A program made the translations under genes and the position numbers. This document shows positions 39,484 to 51,012 of a stretch of 64,000 nucleotides of DNA, piece after piece; the first letter of the stretch is position 1; every line of letters begins with the position of its first letter. Source of the stretch: Enterovibrio sp. JCM 19048 (GTDB lineage Bacteria; Pseudomonadota; Gammaproteobacteria; Enterobacterales; Vibrionaceae); contig BAXE01000007.1 in assembly GCA_001310415.1 (NCBI GenBank), positions 124,001-188,000 on the forward strand, read 5' to 3'. A model generated the notes under the pieces. The model saw only the letters and a list, made by a program, of their open reading frames with translations. It was not told the DNA's origin and searched no databases.

Positions 39484-41212
39484 ATGAAAGCTGTAATTGT
39501 TACATCGTGCCCAAGCGGTATTGCAAATACCATCATCGCGGCAGGATTACTCGAAAAAGCGGCAGGCGCCAAACAATGGCAGGCGACTGTTGAATGTCAA
39601 ACCAGCGTAAAGGCAACGCAGGCAGCAACGCAGTCTGATATTGATAGCGCAGAACTCGTTGTCGTGGTTGGCCCAGCGAAAGATCTGGCACGCTTCAATG
39701 GCAAAAAAGTGTATCAGGCATCTTTGGAAGCGTGTTACCAAAACCCGGCGAAACTGTTGGAAGAAGCTGAAGCCAATGCGGAGGTTTACCAACACGTTGA
39801 AGAAGCCATTGAGACGCCGCAAGCTGGTGGACAGAAACGTATTGTTGGTATCACTGCCTGTCCTACCGGTGTTGCGCACACATTTATGGCCGCAGAAGCA
39901 GTTGAAGAAGAAGCGAAAGCACAGGGCATGTGGGTGAAGATTGAAACCCGTGGCTCTGTGGGCGCGAAAAACCAACTGACCGAAGAAGAAATTGCACAGG
40001 CAGACTTGGTCTTTATCGGCGCTGATATTGAAGTGGATATGTCACGTTTCGATGGGAAGCGTGTTTACCGCACCAGCACAGGTTTGGCACTGAAAAAGAC
40101 CAAACAGGAACTGGCAAAAGCATTCGACGAAGCTGAAGTTTATAAGCACGGTGGTGCAAAAGCGGATACCTCTGGCAAGAAAGAACGCACTGGTGCATAC
40201 AAGCACTTGATGACAGGTGTTTCCCACATGCTTCCGTTGGTGGTTGCAGGTGGTCTGTGTATCGCGCTCTCTTTCGTGTTCGGTATCGAAGCATTCAAAG
40301 AAGAAGGTACGCTGGCTGCGGCGCTGATGCAAATCGGTGGTGGCAGTGCATTTGCCTGATGGTGCCGGTTCTAGCAGGTTTCATCGCGTTTTCAATTGCT
40401 GACCGTCCGGGTCTGGCTCCGGGTCTTATCGGCGGTATGCTGGCAAGCTCAACGGGCGCGGGTTTCCTTGGTGGTATTGTTGCGGGTTTCCTGGCCGGTT
40501 ACACAGCGAAGTTCATTGCTGACAAACTGGAGCTGCCTGATTCAATGGCAGCGCTGAAACCTATCCTGATCATTCCTTTGCTGTCCAGCTTAGTGACTGG
40601 TTTGGTGATGATTTACATCGTGGGTGGCCCGGTTGCAGGCATCATGACCAGCCTGACAGAGTTCCTGAACAGCATGGGTTCTACCAATGCGGTTCTGTTG
40701 GGTGCGATTCTGGGTGCATGATGTGTTTCGATTTGGGTGGTCCGGTAAACAAAGCTGCATACACGTTTGGTGTGGGCTTGCTGGCCTCACAAACTTACAC
40801 ACCGATGGCTGCGGTAATGGCTGCAGGTATGGTGCCAGCGATGGGTATGGGTTTGGCGACAGTACTGGCGCGCAGCAAATTCAATATGCAAGAGCGTGAA
40901 GCGGGTAAAGCGTCGTTTGTTCTGGGTCTGTGTTTTATCTCAGAAGGTGCGATTCCATTCGCAGCCCGCGACCCAATGCGCGTAATCCCAGCTTGTATGG
41001 TGGGTGGTGCGCTGACGGGTGCACTGTCTATGCTGATTGGTGCGAAACTGATGGCACCGCATGGTGGTATCTTCGTACTCTTTATCCCTAACGCAATCAC
41101 ACCTGCGTTGCTGTACCTGGGTACCATCGCAGTGGGTACTGTAGTGACGGGTGTACTGTATGCAGCACTGAAACAGTCAGAAAGCGTACAACCTGTTACC
41201 CAAAACGCTTAA
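39484..41212 (+). CDS. fruA: Fructose PTS EIIBC permease
   Basis: About 577 residues: an inactive IIB' domain ([20 protein letters not shown]), the IIB domain with phospho-Cys in [18 protein letters not shown], and a IIC membrane domain of about 8-10 helices ([46 protein letters not shown]). It imports fructose as fructose-1-phosphate. Two lost bases, near 40357 (C) and near 40718, split the frame; restoring them gives [13 protein letters not shown] and [11 protein letters not shown]. Last gene of the operon. Confidence 0.94.
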
Positions 41213-41226
41213 CCAAGCGTGGAAAG

Positions 41227-41254
41227 ACAAAGCCGACCTTAGGGTCGGCTTTGT
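41227..41254 (+). terminator. Terminator after fruA
   Basis: A 12-bp stem ACAAAGCCGACC / GGTCGGCTTTGT with a 4-base loop. Confidence 0.85.
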
Positions 41255-41273
41255 GCGTTAATGAAGTAGATTT

Positions 41274-41738
41274 CTAGAGCGGTCGCTGTGGCTGATAGAG
41301 GTTGAGGTTGTTTTGACCCACCATAAAAGCGACATGCAGTTCGATGAGTTGCTTGCTTTCACTTAGCCAGTCAGCGTCGTTCTGATGCTGGCAAAATTCC
41401 ATCATAGAAACAATCAGCTGATCGAGTTTCTTCAGGCTCCAGCGTCTGACTTCGGTTTCAATGTCTGTGCGTGAAGCCAATGCCTGCAGTTTGGCGTAAC
41501 AAAACTGAAGATAACTGTATGCATCGGTCGATTTGCCTTCAAACTCGTAGTGACGCTGTAACCGAATGCAGCCATCCACAAAGTAGGCGATAGCATCACT
41601 GGAAGCATGGTCAATCGGTGGCTCAAACAGGGAGGCGGGCGCCTGTTCAATCACTGCCGAAAGTTGGCCAATATCCCTTTGCTGTGGGTTTTCGTACCAT
41701 TGCTGGATGTCCTGCAGCCATTTTTCTATGTGGTTCAC
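41274..41738 (-). CDS. Hypothetical helical protein
   Basis: 154 residues from a GTG at 41738, which has GGGAGG five bases upstream; an ATG at 41762 has no such site. It is rich in helices (HIEKWLQDIQQWYENPQQRD, FVDGCIRLQRHYEFEGKS, FCYAKLQALA), soluble, with no signal peptide. I do not recognise the family; similar short proteins occur in Vibrionaceae. It follows the DUF3334 gene at 57 bases in the same direction. Confidence 0.65.
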   Translation of the reverse strand: MNHIEKWLQDIQQWYENPQQRDIGQLSAVIEQAPASLFEPPIDHASSDAIAYFVDGCIRLQRHYEFEGKSTDAYSYLQFCYAKLQALASRTDIETEVRRWSLKKLDQLIVSMMEFCQHQNDADWLSESKQLIELHVAFMVGQNNLNLYQPQRPL

Positions 41739-41795
41739 AATGTCCTCCCGGTGACAGGCCATATGTAAAACGGGGGTAGCATGATAAGGGGAGTG

Positions 41796-42482
41796 TTATA
41801 TCCCCAGATCATCCATCAGTGAGTTTGCTTCTTCGGCGGCGTTGGCTTTCGATTTTTTCTTGCTGCTCTCAAGCTTACTGGCCGTTTCTTTTTCCAAAAT
41901 TTCATCCGGATTTATTTCGTCACCTTCTTCAAACTCTTCCAACTGAATGAATTCGGTGCGCTCCATCGATAGTTCGAGATAGAAGATGTTGTTGTCTTCC
42001 GTGCTAAAACTGACGCGGCGGGCTTGTGGGCGCTCAATGTTACTGTCAACGGTGACATTAATGTTCTTGTTAATCGCCATCATTTTTGGCTGATTCTGGG
42101 TAATGTTGGTTTGCAGTGAGCGTTTTACTTTGCCCGTAAAATCGCCCACGATCTGGTTCATCAGCTCGCCCAGAACATCTGCCACTTCGTCTGAGGTATG
42201 CAGGGTCGCCAGTTCTTCCTGCGGAATGCCCATGTGTGACATGTATTTTTGGTAGAGCTCAAGCGCGGCTTTCGCTTCGAAGTTAATAACGACCAGTCCT
42301 GAAAACCCGCCATCGAAAAGAACAAAGCAGCCGAAATCAGGTTTCAGGCTGGTTTTGGTGATCTTTTGAACCATTGCTGAATGATGAACCGAGGAGTCGG
42401 TTGCTTTTGTCAGTACGGCAGTGACGGATTGGCAGAGTTTCAGCAAAATATCTTCAGAGGTGACAATTTTTGTTTTTCTCAT
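41796..42482 (-). CDS. DUF3334 (CheX-like) protein
   Basis: 228 residues beginning MRKTKIVTSEDILLKLCQS. It matches DUF3334 with CFVLFDGGFSGLVVINFEA and DVLGELMNQIVGDFTGKVKR, whose E-x2-N-x2-G-D pattern is that of CheX/CheC phosphatases. An acidic, lysine-rich tail ends in LMDDLGI. CheX-type proteins dephosphorylate response regulators, so its place 74 bases after a hybrid kinase suggests it acts on that phosphorelay; inference only. The start at 42482 is chosen by homology. Intact. Confidence 0.8.
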   Translation of the reverse strand: MRKTKIVTSEDILLKLCQSVTAVLTKATDSSVHHSAMVQKITKTSLKPDFGCFVLFDGGFSGLVVINFEAKAALELYQKYMSHMGIPQEELATLHTSDEVADVLGELMNQIVGDFTGKVKRSLQTNITQNQPKMMAINKNINVTVDSNIERPQARRVSFSTEDNNIFYLELSMERTEFIQLEEFEEGDEINPDEILEKETASKLESSKKKSKANAAEEANSLMDDLGI

Positions 42483-42556
42483 TGTTATTCCACTCGTTCC
42501 GGTGTTGATATTGGACTCTACAAGTGTGGCACCAAAACGCGCATTTTGCTGAAAAC

Positions 42557-45500
42557 TCAAACATTCGGCGTGTTCGTTTCCTCCAAATCGTGGGATTGAA
42601 CCAATGTCAGGTGTTTTCTGCGAACCGCAATGACGGTTTGGTTTAAATCCTCACGAAGGGCACTGAGTGGAATGGCGACATCGTCGCTTTCTTCAGCGGC
42701 GTACTGCTCTATCTGAAAACAAAGATCGGACAGTTCTATAGCGCCAATACTGCGGGAAGAGGTTTTTAATTTGTGGGCAGTCGCTTTTAGCGCCACGTAA
42801 TCGAATGGACGTCCCATTTGTACCATGTTGGTCAGCTCAGGCACGCAATGCTTCAAAAACTCCTGCAGTACCTCTGCATAGGTTTCTTCGTCGCCCCAAA
42901 AGAGCTTCTGTAATACATTTGGGTCCAGTTCGATGCGGGTGGGCGCTTCTTCTGGCTGTGCATCTACCTCGTCTTCCGGATCGAGCACGAGGGGGGCGAG
43001 AAGGTCATCAATCTTGGGTTCTTCGAACGGCAGGCTCTGCTGGCTCCATTTGCTCAGCACTTTCTGGATGACATCAATCTCAACCGGTTTGGCAATAAAG
43101 TCATTCATGCCGGTTTCAATGCAACGCTCGGCTTCACCGACCAGGGCATTGGCTGTCAGCGCGATGATTGGGACAAATTCGCTACGTTCTTTCTGAATTG
43201 CCCGAATGGCATGGGTTAACTCATAGCCATCCATGTTTGGCATATGACAGTCCGTCAGCACCAGTGTGAAAGCCTGTTTGCGATAGGCACGCAGGGCTTC
43301 TTGTCCGTCAGCCGTCATCACCACGTCATAACCCAGATAGGTTAATTGCTTTTTGATGACGGTCTGGTTGGTGACGTTGTCTTCCGCAACCAGCACTATG
43401 CCTTTGTCTTTCTCACTTCGTTCAATAAAGGCTTCACGTGCCGAAGTATCCAGCGCCGGATAATCTGGGCTTTCCAGTCCGACACAAATGCGCAGACCAC
43501 GCAGCAGGGTTGAAAGTTTGAGTGGCGAGGCATAGATGGCGAATACATCAATACCGCCGTAGCGCTTAACAGGCTGGCGGCGATCCAACTCCAGATAACG
43601 GATATCGACTTTATTGGGGAATGCGGCGGGCATAAGTCGCCTTGTCTGCAGGTAATCCCGACACAAAATAACGTACTTCACGTCCTGGCGATCGAATTGC
43701 TGCAAGTGCAGGGATTCAACGCTAATACTCTGGCTAACCAGGTTCATTGCCTGCAAATAGTTGTCGATGCTTACCTTCAGAGCGCCATTTTCAAGGGTGT
43801 TGATGCACACCGTCTTATCCAGCGATTTGGCTGCATGTTGTAACCACTCAATGGTGCAGTCTTCTGGCGCGTTGATTTCCTCGGTCTGAGGCAGTTTAAA
43901 CTGCACAGAGAAGGTGGAACCGATGCCTTCCTCGCTCTCGGCTTCAATTCTACCTCCCATCAGGGATGCGATGTTGCGACTGATCGCAAGCCCAAGACCG
44001 GAGCCGCCATAACGGCGTGTTGTGGAGTGCTCTGCTTGCGTGAATGGGCGGAAGATGGATTGAAGCTTGTCTTTGCTGATGCCAATACCGTTGTCACGGA
44101 TTTCTATATCAATTTCACATTGTCCATCTGCCGAAAGTTGGCTGTTTACCCAAACCTGGACTTCACCGCGGTGAGCTGTCCGCCGGAAAACTTAATGCCG
44201 TTTCCAATCAGGTTAAACAGGATTTGCTTGATGCGTGTCGGGTCACCAATTAAAGAGGTAGGGAGGGATGGAGCGATAAAAAGGGTGAGAGAAACATTTT
44301 TCTCGGCCGCTTCCATGGCAAGGTTATCCATCACCTGCTCGGTAATATGGCGCAGGGAGAAGGTGACACTGTCGATGCGCATTTTTCCGGCCTCAATGCG
44401 TGAAAAGTCGAGAATGTCATTAATGATAGCAAGCAGCGAAAGGGCAGAATCGCGAACAGTGTTTGTCACGCTGATTTGTGCTGCATCCAATTTTGACCGG
44501 CGCAGGATGTCAATCATGCCTATCACGCCATTCATTGGTGTGCGGATTTCATGACTCATGGCTGCAAGGAACTGGGCTTTGGCTTTTGAGGCGGACTCGG
44601 CCAGCTCTTTTTGGTAAAGCAATTGCTCCCGCGCTTGGTTACGCGAAATGATGTGATCGCGGAATGAGTTGATGGCGTGGGAAATCTGACCTACCTCATC
44701 CGTGCGCTCTTTGTAGAGAATAGGGATTTCTGTGTTTCCATCTGCCAGATCACGCATGGTTTCCGCGAGGCGCGCAATAGGCTGGGTGACCTTTTTGTAG
44801 ATGTAGAATGTCACCAGCACAGAGACCAGTGTCATGATGACAAACAGGGAGAAGAATGAGAATTGGTTGTTTTTTAATACGTTATGTAGGTTTGCCATCG
44901 AGTTGGCAGCGCTGAAACTGGTTTCCCGAGAAAACTCGGTCAATGAAGACTCGAGTGTTTTGTATTCATCGTTGTTGATGGATTTCAGTGACCTGATTGC
45001 CTCCTGCTTCCGGGCTGGATTGTAATGGACAATAACGGTCTCAATGCGTGAAGCCATATCGTTTTCGACCTGCCTGAGTGTATTGAGTTTTGTCTGAATT
45101 TCCGCGTCGAGATAGTGTTGCTGCAGATAGCTGATATGACTATTGAAATAGGCGTGGTTAGTATAGAATTTTTCCTTTTGCCCGATATCGCCGTTGATGT
45201 AAAAAGTGAGTGAAGAAGAGATATCATCGGCGTCTTCTCGAAGCAACCACATAAGTTGTTCTTCGTAACGGAAAGGGGATCTGGAACGGAATACTTCGCT
45301 GGACGTCAGCGATTGGATGGCTTCGAATAACTCAGGTTCCAACACAGCAGATATGTGCATTTTTTCGCTTTTAGCCCACACCTCGCGCGCCGGATCATAA
45401 CGCCCAGTTACCTCTGCTTCAATTTTGCTAACAAAGTCATTAAATATCATTGAGATATTGGCAAGGGCGCTGGACTCCATGCCATGCAGTTTGTGCAGTT

Positions 45501-45816
45501 CGTTCAGAGATACTTCAAACTGGTTTTTGTTGCGGTAGTAAGTTTCGAGGGAAGCATTTTCGCCCAAGGCGTAGCTCAATATGCTTCGGTTCATTTCACC
45601 GGCATAGCGCAGCATAGACACTGAAAGCAGGGCACTGGGAATTTCAACGCGGCTGGTTCGGGTGGTGTCACTACTCGCAGTATCGTGCATGATGTATGTA
45701 GAAACTGAGAGCAGGGATGCGCACAGTGTCATCATTGCCATGATGAGTCCAACCTTGCCAACAATGCTCTTGGGAAACTGAAATCGGCTGGCCCGTTGAA
45801 TACGATCTTTAGACAT
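42557..45816 (-). CDS. Hybrid sensor histidine kinase with receiver and HPt domains
   Basis: About 1,085 residues. In order: membrane helix (VGLIMAMMTLCASLLSVSTY), a helical periplasmic sensor of about 290 residues, second helix (FSLFVIMTLVSVLVTFYIY), HAMP (TDEVGQISHAINSFRDH), HisKA box AAMSHEIRTPMNGVIGM, HATPase (GNGIKFSGG), a degenerate receiver, an active receiver (VLVAEDNVTNQ, phospho-Asp in LTDCHMPNMDG, KPVEI), and a C-terminal HPt with TAHKLKTSSRSIGA. This is a full tripartite phosphorelay. One frame break near 44140-44170. AAGGAAG precedes the ATG at 45816. The signal is unknown. Confidence 0.92.
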
Positions 45817-46079
45817 GAGACTTCCTTTTGTTGTCCAACTAATCATTGATAAGTCAATGCGTTGAACGACCACAAGTGATGCATTTTCTGTCGCTTTGAT
45901 GACACGGCAACCCGGTGTTTTCCGGGTGGTTAACCGCCAAGGAACTTATAATGTAGACATGAAAATCTCAATAATGATACTTAAGATTCAATATAGTGAC
46001 ATGTGACGAAATATTTGATACCAATTTGAACACCTTCCCCATAAAATTAAGCGCAGAGAAATGTTCACTGGAGGTTTAA

Positions 46080-46424
46080 ATGGTCGTTGAGTCAGAAGGA
46101 TACGCAGCGCTGATTGAGTATTTTATCGAGAATCTAGGGCAGTTTTCTGCACCGGGTGACCAAGTCGGCTCTGAAACTATCGACGAACTCGTCCATGAGT
46201 TAGTAGCCAGCCAAATCATGGCTATCTGTGACCAGAACAAGGATATGCCTCAGGCTCTGCGCTTTGAGATTATGCGTGAAGCCGACCAGATTGTGGCTGA
46301 CCTCGAAGAAATCCTCAGTTCCAAGTGGAAGCAAAAGCCGACCTACGCACAAATTAATATTCTGGAAGAGTTTATCGGGCTGGTGAAAAACCTGTTTGAT
46401 GCGTCAGTTGCTGAAAGCGTTTAG
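46080..46424 (+). CDS. DUF3802 family protein
   Basis: 114 residues behind GGAGG: MVVESEGYAALIEYFIENLG, a helical acidic protein with EADQIVADLEEIL and LEEFIGLVKNLFD, all matching DUF3802. The family seems limited to Vibrionaceae and close relatives, and the function is unknown. It is divergent from the hybrid kinase across 263 bases. Intact. Confidence 0.85.
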   Translation: MVVESEGYAALIEYFIENLGQFSAPGDQVGSETIDELVHELVASQIMAICDQNKDMPQALRFEIMREADQIVADLEEILSSKWKQKPTYAQINILEEFIGLVKNLFDASVAESV

Positions 46425-46525
46425 AAGTGCCGCAAGGTAATAATCTTATGTCCTGCCGCAACAAAATGTTGCACGTCTTTCTCCCCTGAATACAATGCGC
46501 CTTTTATCGATACTGGGCGCATTCA

Positions 46526-47241
46526 ATGAAACTTCACGCCGTTCACCGGCTATATGAGCAACGCCTTGCTCAATCAACCCGTCCTTTCAAGGCTCGAGGT
46601 GCCAGTGTGGAGCGCTGCAAACACTGCATGTTGGTTACGCGCTTGTGTGTCTGCCGCGAACGAAAAACGCTGACGACAAATGCGGGTTTTCTGCTGGTGA
46701 TGTATGACGATGAAGTACTCAAACCGAGCAATACCGGCCGTCTTATCGCTGATGTGGTAGAAGACACCTTCGCCTACATCTGGTCACGCACTGAGCCGAA
46801 TCAGGAGATGCTTGACCTGCTGGCGGATCCTAAGTGGTTTCCTATCGTCATATTCCCCGCCCAATATGCAGCGCCTGAGCGAGTGGTCTCTGAGCCTTCT
46901 GTGCCGGAAGCAAAAGGCCGCTGTTTATCATGATTGACGGTACCTGGAGCGAAGCGAAAAAAATATTCAGAAAGAGTCCTTGGATGGACAAATTCCCGGT
47001 GTTGGGCTTTAAACCAGAAGCGTTGTCGCGTTACAAGGTAAGGGAAGCCGCGGGTGACAACCAGTTGGCAACGGCAGAAGTGGCAGCAAAAGTACTTATG
47101 CTGAACAGTGAGGAAGAGGCGGGAGCTTGTCTGGACGCTTGGTTTGATGTGTTTAGTGAGCATTACATCACCGGGAAAAAACAGCGCCAACTCCCTGAAA
47201 ATGGGGCATTGCAGCGTTTTTGTACCGCTTTCAACGGCTGA
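46526..47241 (+). CDS. tapT: tRNA-uridine aminocarboxypropyltransferase, DTW domain (YfiP)
   Basis: About 239 residues. N-terminal zinc-ligand cysteines CKHCMLVTRLCVC, then the DTW motif in the form IDGTWSEAKKIFRKSPW. E. coli TapT transfers the aminocarboxypropyl group of SAM to U47 of tRNA (acp3U47). A T lost near 46930 breaks the frame just before the DTW motif; restoring it gives RCLFMIDGTW. The last part ends LPENGALQRFCTAFNG. Confidence 0.88.
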
Positions 47242-47386
47242 AAAATGCGAGCTGATACGCATATTTAGCGGGTTAGGCGCTAAGGATAAAAGCTTAATTT
47301 GTCTCGAATCACATTCAGGGCGATGTGAAACAGGGATAATCCGCAGCAATATTGCGATTTTGATTTTTGGAACAACGGAGTAAAGG

Positions 47387-48296
47387 ATGTATTACGGCTT
47401 TGATGTAGGTGGAACGAAAATTGAGTTTGGCGCGTTTGACAGCAATTACAGCGTCAGGCAACAGAACGTGTACCTACACCGGGTGGCGATTATGATCAGC
47501 TGATTGAAACGCTGGCGTCACTGGTTGCCAAATATGATGAGCAGTTTGGCTGTGAAGGCACTGTGGGTATCGGTATTCCGGGTATCGAGAAAGCGGAAGA
47601 TGGTACTGTTCTGACTGTTAACGTACCTGCGGCAAAGGGAAGAACACTTCGCCGTGACCTGGAAGCAAAAATTGGACGTGCAGTTGCTCTGAACAATGAT
47701 GCGAACTGTTTTGCTCTTTCTGAAGCGTGGGATGAATCCCTGCAGGGTGAGAAGATTGTTTTAGGCCTTATTCTGGGCACTGGCTTCGGCGGCGGTATTG
47801 TTGTAGACGGTCAGGTTCTTTCTGGTAAAAACAACGTCGCTGGCGAATTGGGTCATATGCGCATGCCAATCGATGCATGGCTGCATCTTGCGAAAATGCG
47901 CCGATTTTTGACTGCGGTTGCGAGAAAAAAGGCTGTCTGGACAACTACCTGTCAGGCCGCGGTTTTGAAATGCTATACACCCATTACTTTGGTGAAGAGC
48001 GTAAAGCGATTGATATCATCAACGGCTTTAAGGCGGGCGAAGAGAAAGCAGCAGGCTTTGTTGACCGTTACATCGAAATGTTGGCGATGGTGTTTGGTGG
48101 TTTGTTCACCGGCCTGGATCCTGATGTGGTTGTGCTGGGTGGCGGCCTGTCTAACTTTGATTACATCTATGAAGAGATGCCGAAGCGACTGCCGAAGTAT
48201 TTGCTGTCTATTGCCAATCCACCGAAAGTGATCAAAGCAAAACACGGTGACTCTGGTGGTGTGCGCGGCGCTGCATTCTTGAATATTCGCCGCTAA
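47387..48296 (+). CDS. nagK: N-acetylglucosamine kinase, ROK family
   Basis: About 304 residues. ATP-binding N-terminus [18 protein letters not shown], catalytic Asp in [26 protein letters not shown], and zinc site [17 protein letters not shown]; collinear with E. coli NagK rather than with fructokinase. It recycles GlcNAc from cell wall or chitin. Two lost G bases, near 47460 and near 47892, split the frame; restored reads are [16 protein letters not shown] and [18 protein letters not shown] precedes the ATG. Confidence 0.9.
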
Positions 48297-48323
48297 TTTA
48301 TTGAAAATAATCTAATTATAAGT

Positions 48324-48358
48324 GCAAAGGCATTGGGTTAAACCGGTGCCTTTTGTGC
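48324..48358 (+). terminator. Terminator after nagK
   Basis: AAAGGCA (48326-48332) pairs with TGCCTTT (48347-48353), with a TTGG/CCGG extension. A second small hairpin, ACCG/CGGT followed by T5, lies at 48369-48385. Confidence 0.65.
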
Positions 48359-48416
48359 AATTAAAACGACCGTTAAACGGTTTTTGAATTGTTGTTAGCA
48401 AGAGTTGTAGAAGCCT

Positions 48417-49730
48417 TTGTTTACCAAGATTTACTCGCGAACACTGTTCGTCATTTTTGTCTTACTTTTCTTTTCCGTTGCTGCGATATCCTGGTTTATC
48501 TCGGGAGGTGCGCATTCCACTTATCACATCTCTCCGACTGAGTTTCAATTTCGGTATATCGATGACAACCCAATGGGTGGTGATACCCTTGGTGAGGTTT
48601 ATCAAAACGAGGATGGGGATGTGGTGCTGGACTGCGAGTTGGGCAAAGCCTACCGTTGGCCATTTTGTGAGGTGGCGATTAGCCTGACACCAAGCGCCAT
48701 GAGAGGGTGAACCTCGACAATTATCACTCAATGGTGATTGAGGCAGCCTACAAAGCGCCGGCACCGAATCAGCGTTTGCGGGTATACCTCCGAAATTACA
48801 ATGAAGCGTATTCGACGCTGGAAGACCCTGTTTCCTTGAAATTTAATGGCATCGAATATAACCCGACGGACACATTTTCTGAGTTTGTCCTTCCACTGAA
48901 CTCATTTCAGGTTCTCTCCTGGTGGATTTCCGATCTCGCCGTGCCTATCGAACATGCAGGCCCGGAGCTTAGCAATATCTCCCTGATTGAGATTGCCACA
49001 GGCAGTGCGCCAGTGATTGGCCATCATGAACTCATTATCAAAAGCATTCGTTTTGAAGGCCAGATGATCACGGAAGCGGGATTTTTCCGTGTATTGACTT
49101 TCGCATGGTTGGCCACCGCCATGATCCTGTTGATGGTGAAGTATTGGCAGAGCCGGCTTATTTATCGCAGGGAGCGTTATCGCGCTGAGCGCCTGAAACA
49201 AATCAACAATGCGCTGAAACAGCAAAGCGAAACCTTGTCGATCATGGCAACAACGGACGCTTTGACGAGCCTTCGCAACAGGATGAACATCTATCCTGAG
49301 CTGGACAAACTTATCGGTGCACGAACCAACAGAGCTTGTACGCATTGTGTCTCGACATCGACCATTTTAAACAGGTCAATGATACCTTTGGACACGACAT
49401 GGGGGATAAACTGCTGATTGCCACCGCACGACTGTTAAAAGAGTGCGCCAGTGGCACCGATGTAGTGGTTCGTTGGGGGGCGAGGAGTTTGTGATTTTTT
49501 GTCCAAGCAGAAACCTCGCCCAGGCTTCGTTCCTGGCGGAGAAAATCCGCGCGGCATTTGAGCAGACTGAGTGGTCGCATGGGCAGCCATTGACTTGCAG
49601 TGTTGGTGTCTCTTCTATGCGTGAGGGCAGCATCGCAGCGATGATTGCGGATGCAGATGACGCCTTGTACCGCGCCAAGCAATCTGGCAGAAATCGCGTG
49701 GAAGTCTTTGCTGAATCTCTCGTTGCGTAG
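48417..49730 (+). CDS. Membrane diguanylate cyclase (GGDEF domain)
   Basis: About 440 residues. An N-terminal helix ([20 protein letters not shown]), a periplasmic domain of about 200 residues, a second helix ([19 protein letters not shown]), a coiled linker and a GGDEF domain with [33 protein letters not shown] and active-site RWGGEEF. The last is seen only after adding one G to a run of six at 49475-49480. No RxxD inhibitory site is seen upstream of GGEEF. Three frame breaks (near 48710, 49340 and 49480). The TTG start at 48417 is uncertain. Makes c-di-GMP. Confidence 0.85.
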
Positions 49731-49743
49731 TTGGGTGTGAGAC

Positions 49744-49775
49744 AAAAAAGCAGCATCAAATGATGCTGCTTTTTT
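49744..49775. terminator. Bidirectional terminator between diguanylate cyclase and fabH2
   Basis: A 15-bp perfect stem, AAAAAAGCAGCATCA / TGATGCTGCTTTTTT. Confidence 0.93.
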
Positions 49776-49787
49776 ATAAATATCACT

Positions 49788-50876
49788 TTATTGCTGCTTT
49801 TCTGCGTTCGCTTTGCAGTGCGCAATCGCGTCTTGCAACAGACCCAGCGCGTCGGTTTCCGGCTCTGGAAGGGCAGCTTCCGGTGTATTTACCGGTGTGG
49901 TGCGAGAGCCCCAGCGAACAACCCCAGCACCCCAAGTCAGACCCGCACCGAATGCAGCCATCAAAATGGTACTGTTTGGCGTGACTCGTCCTTCTTCCAC
50001 AGCCTCACACAGTGCAATCGGAATGGTAGCTGCAGAGGTATTGCCGTATTTGTGGATGTTAATGAACGCTTTTTCCAGTGGGATCTTAGCGTGATCGCAC
50101 AAGGCTTCGATAATGCGCTTGTTCGCCTGATGCGGGATCACTAAGTCAATGTCTGATGCCGTCGTGTTGGCGCGGGAAAGCACCGTTGCGGCAGCGGAGC
50201 CCATACCTTTGACTGCGCGCTTAAAAATTTCACGGCCGACAAAGTTAAAGGAAAAATAACCGGCATCCTGATCGAAGCGCTGCATTGCAGTACCGAACTT
50301 CGGAATAGACAGCACATCACGGCCAGCTGAATCGCAGCCCAATTGAGCTTCAAGCAGACCACTTGATTGTTCACTTTTGCTCAGAATGACAGCGCCCGCG
50401 CCATCACCGAATAGAACGGCAGTGTCACGTTTGCTCCAGTCCAGGTACCAGGAAAGACGTTCGGCACCAATCACCAGTGCATGGCGGTATGCGCCAGCCT
50501 GAATCATGCGGGTGGCCGTTTCCAAAGCGTAGAGGAAACCGGTACAGGCGGCATTCAGGTCGAATGCAGCAGCTTTGTGTGCGCCCAACTCAAATTGCAC
50601 TTTGGATGCAATGTTTGGGATTAAAGTGTCTGGCGAGCAGGTAGCGACAATGATGAGGTCAAGCTCTGCGCCATCAATGCCAGCGGTTGCCAATGCATTC
50701 TTTGCCGCAACGGCAGCCATGTCCGAGGTGTTTACGTGGCTGATGCGTCGGGTGTTAATGCCTGTGCGGGAGGAAATCCATTCGTCCGATGTGTCGATAA
50801 AGGTGCTCAGGTCGTTGTTACTTAACTCGGCCTGTGGGAGACATTTTCCCCAGCCTGTAATTTCAGCAAATGCCAT
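49788..50876 (-). CDS. Beta-ketoacyl-ACP synthase III (FabH2 type)
   Basis: 362 residues. The catalytic triad is present: Cys in [12 protein letters not shown], His in [10 protein letters not shown], Asn in [13 protein letters not shown]. It is about 40 residues longer than FabH, with an added C-terminal tail, as in the second FabH of Vibrios. It condenses an acyl-CoA starter with malonyl-ACP, possibly of medium-chain or branched primers. Intact; ATG at 50876. Confidence 0.9.
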   Translation of the reverse strand: MAFAEITGWGKCLPQAELSNNDLSTFIDTSDEWISSRTGINTRRISHVNTSDMAAVAAKNALATAGIDGAELDLIIVATCSPDTLIPNIASKVQFELGAHKAAAFDLNAACTGFLYALETATRMIQAGAYRHALVIGAERLSWYLDWSKRDTAVLFGDGAGAVILSKSEQSSGLLEAQLGCDSAGRDVLSIPKFGTAMQRFDQDAGYFSFNFVGREIFKRAVKGMGSAAATVLSRANTTASDIDLVIPHQANKRIIEALCDHAKIPLEKAFINIHKYGNTSAATIPIALCEAVEEGRVTPNSTILMAAFGAGLTWGAGVVRWGSRTTPVNTPEAALPEPETDALGLLQDAIAHCKANAEKQQ

Positions 50877-50970
50877 GCGAGTCTCTTTGTAATATTAATA
50901 GCTGAAAGCAGTGTACTCCCCTTAAATAGGAGAGACAAATGGAGGGCAGGAATCAGTGATTTAAAACAAA

Positions 50971-50992
50971 AAAGTGGCCCGAAGGCCACTTT
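50971..50992 (-). terminator. Terminator after the SLC13 carrier gene
   Basis: AAAGTGGCC / GGCCACTTT, loop CGAA, with a U-rich stretch following on the minus strand. Confidence 0.85.
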
Positions 50993-51012
50993 CAGAGTGT
51001 GTTGTTGCGGTA

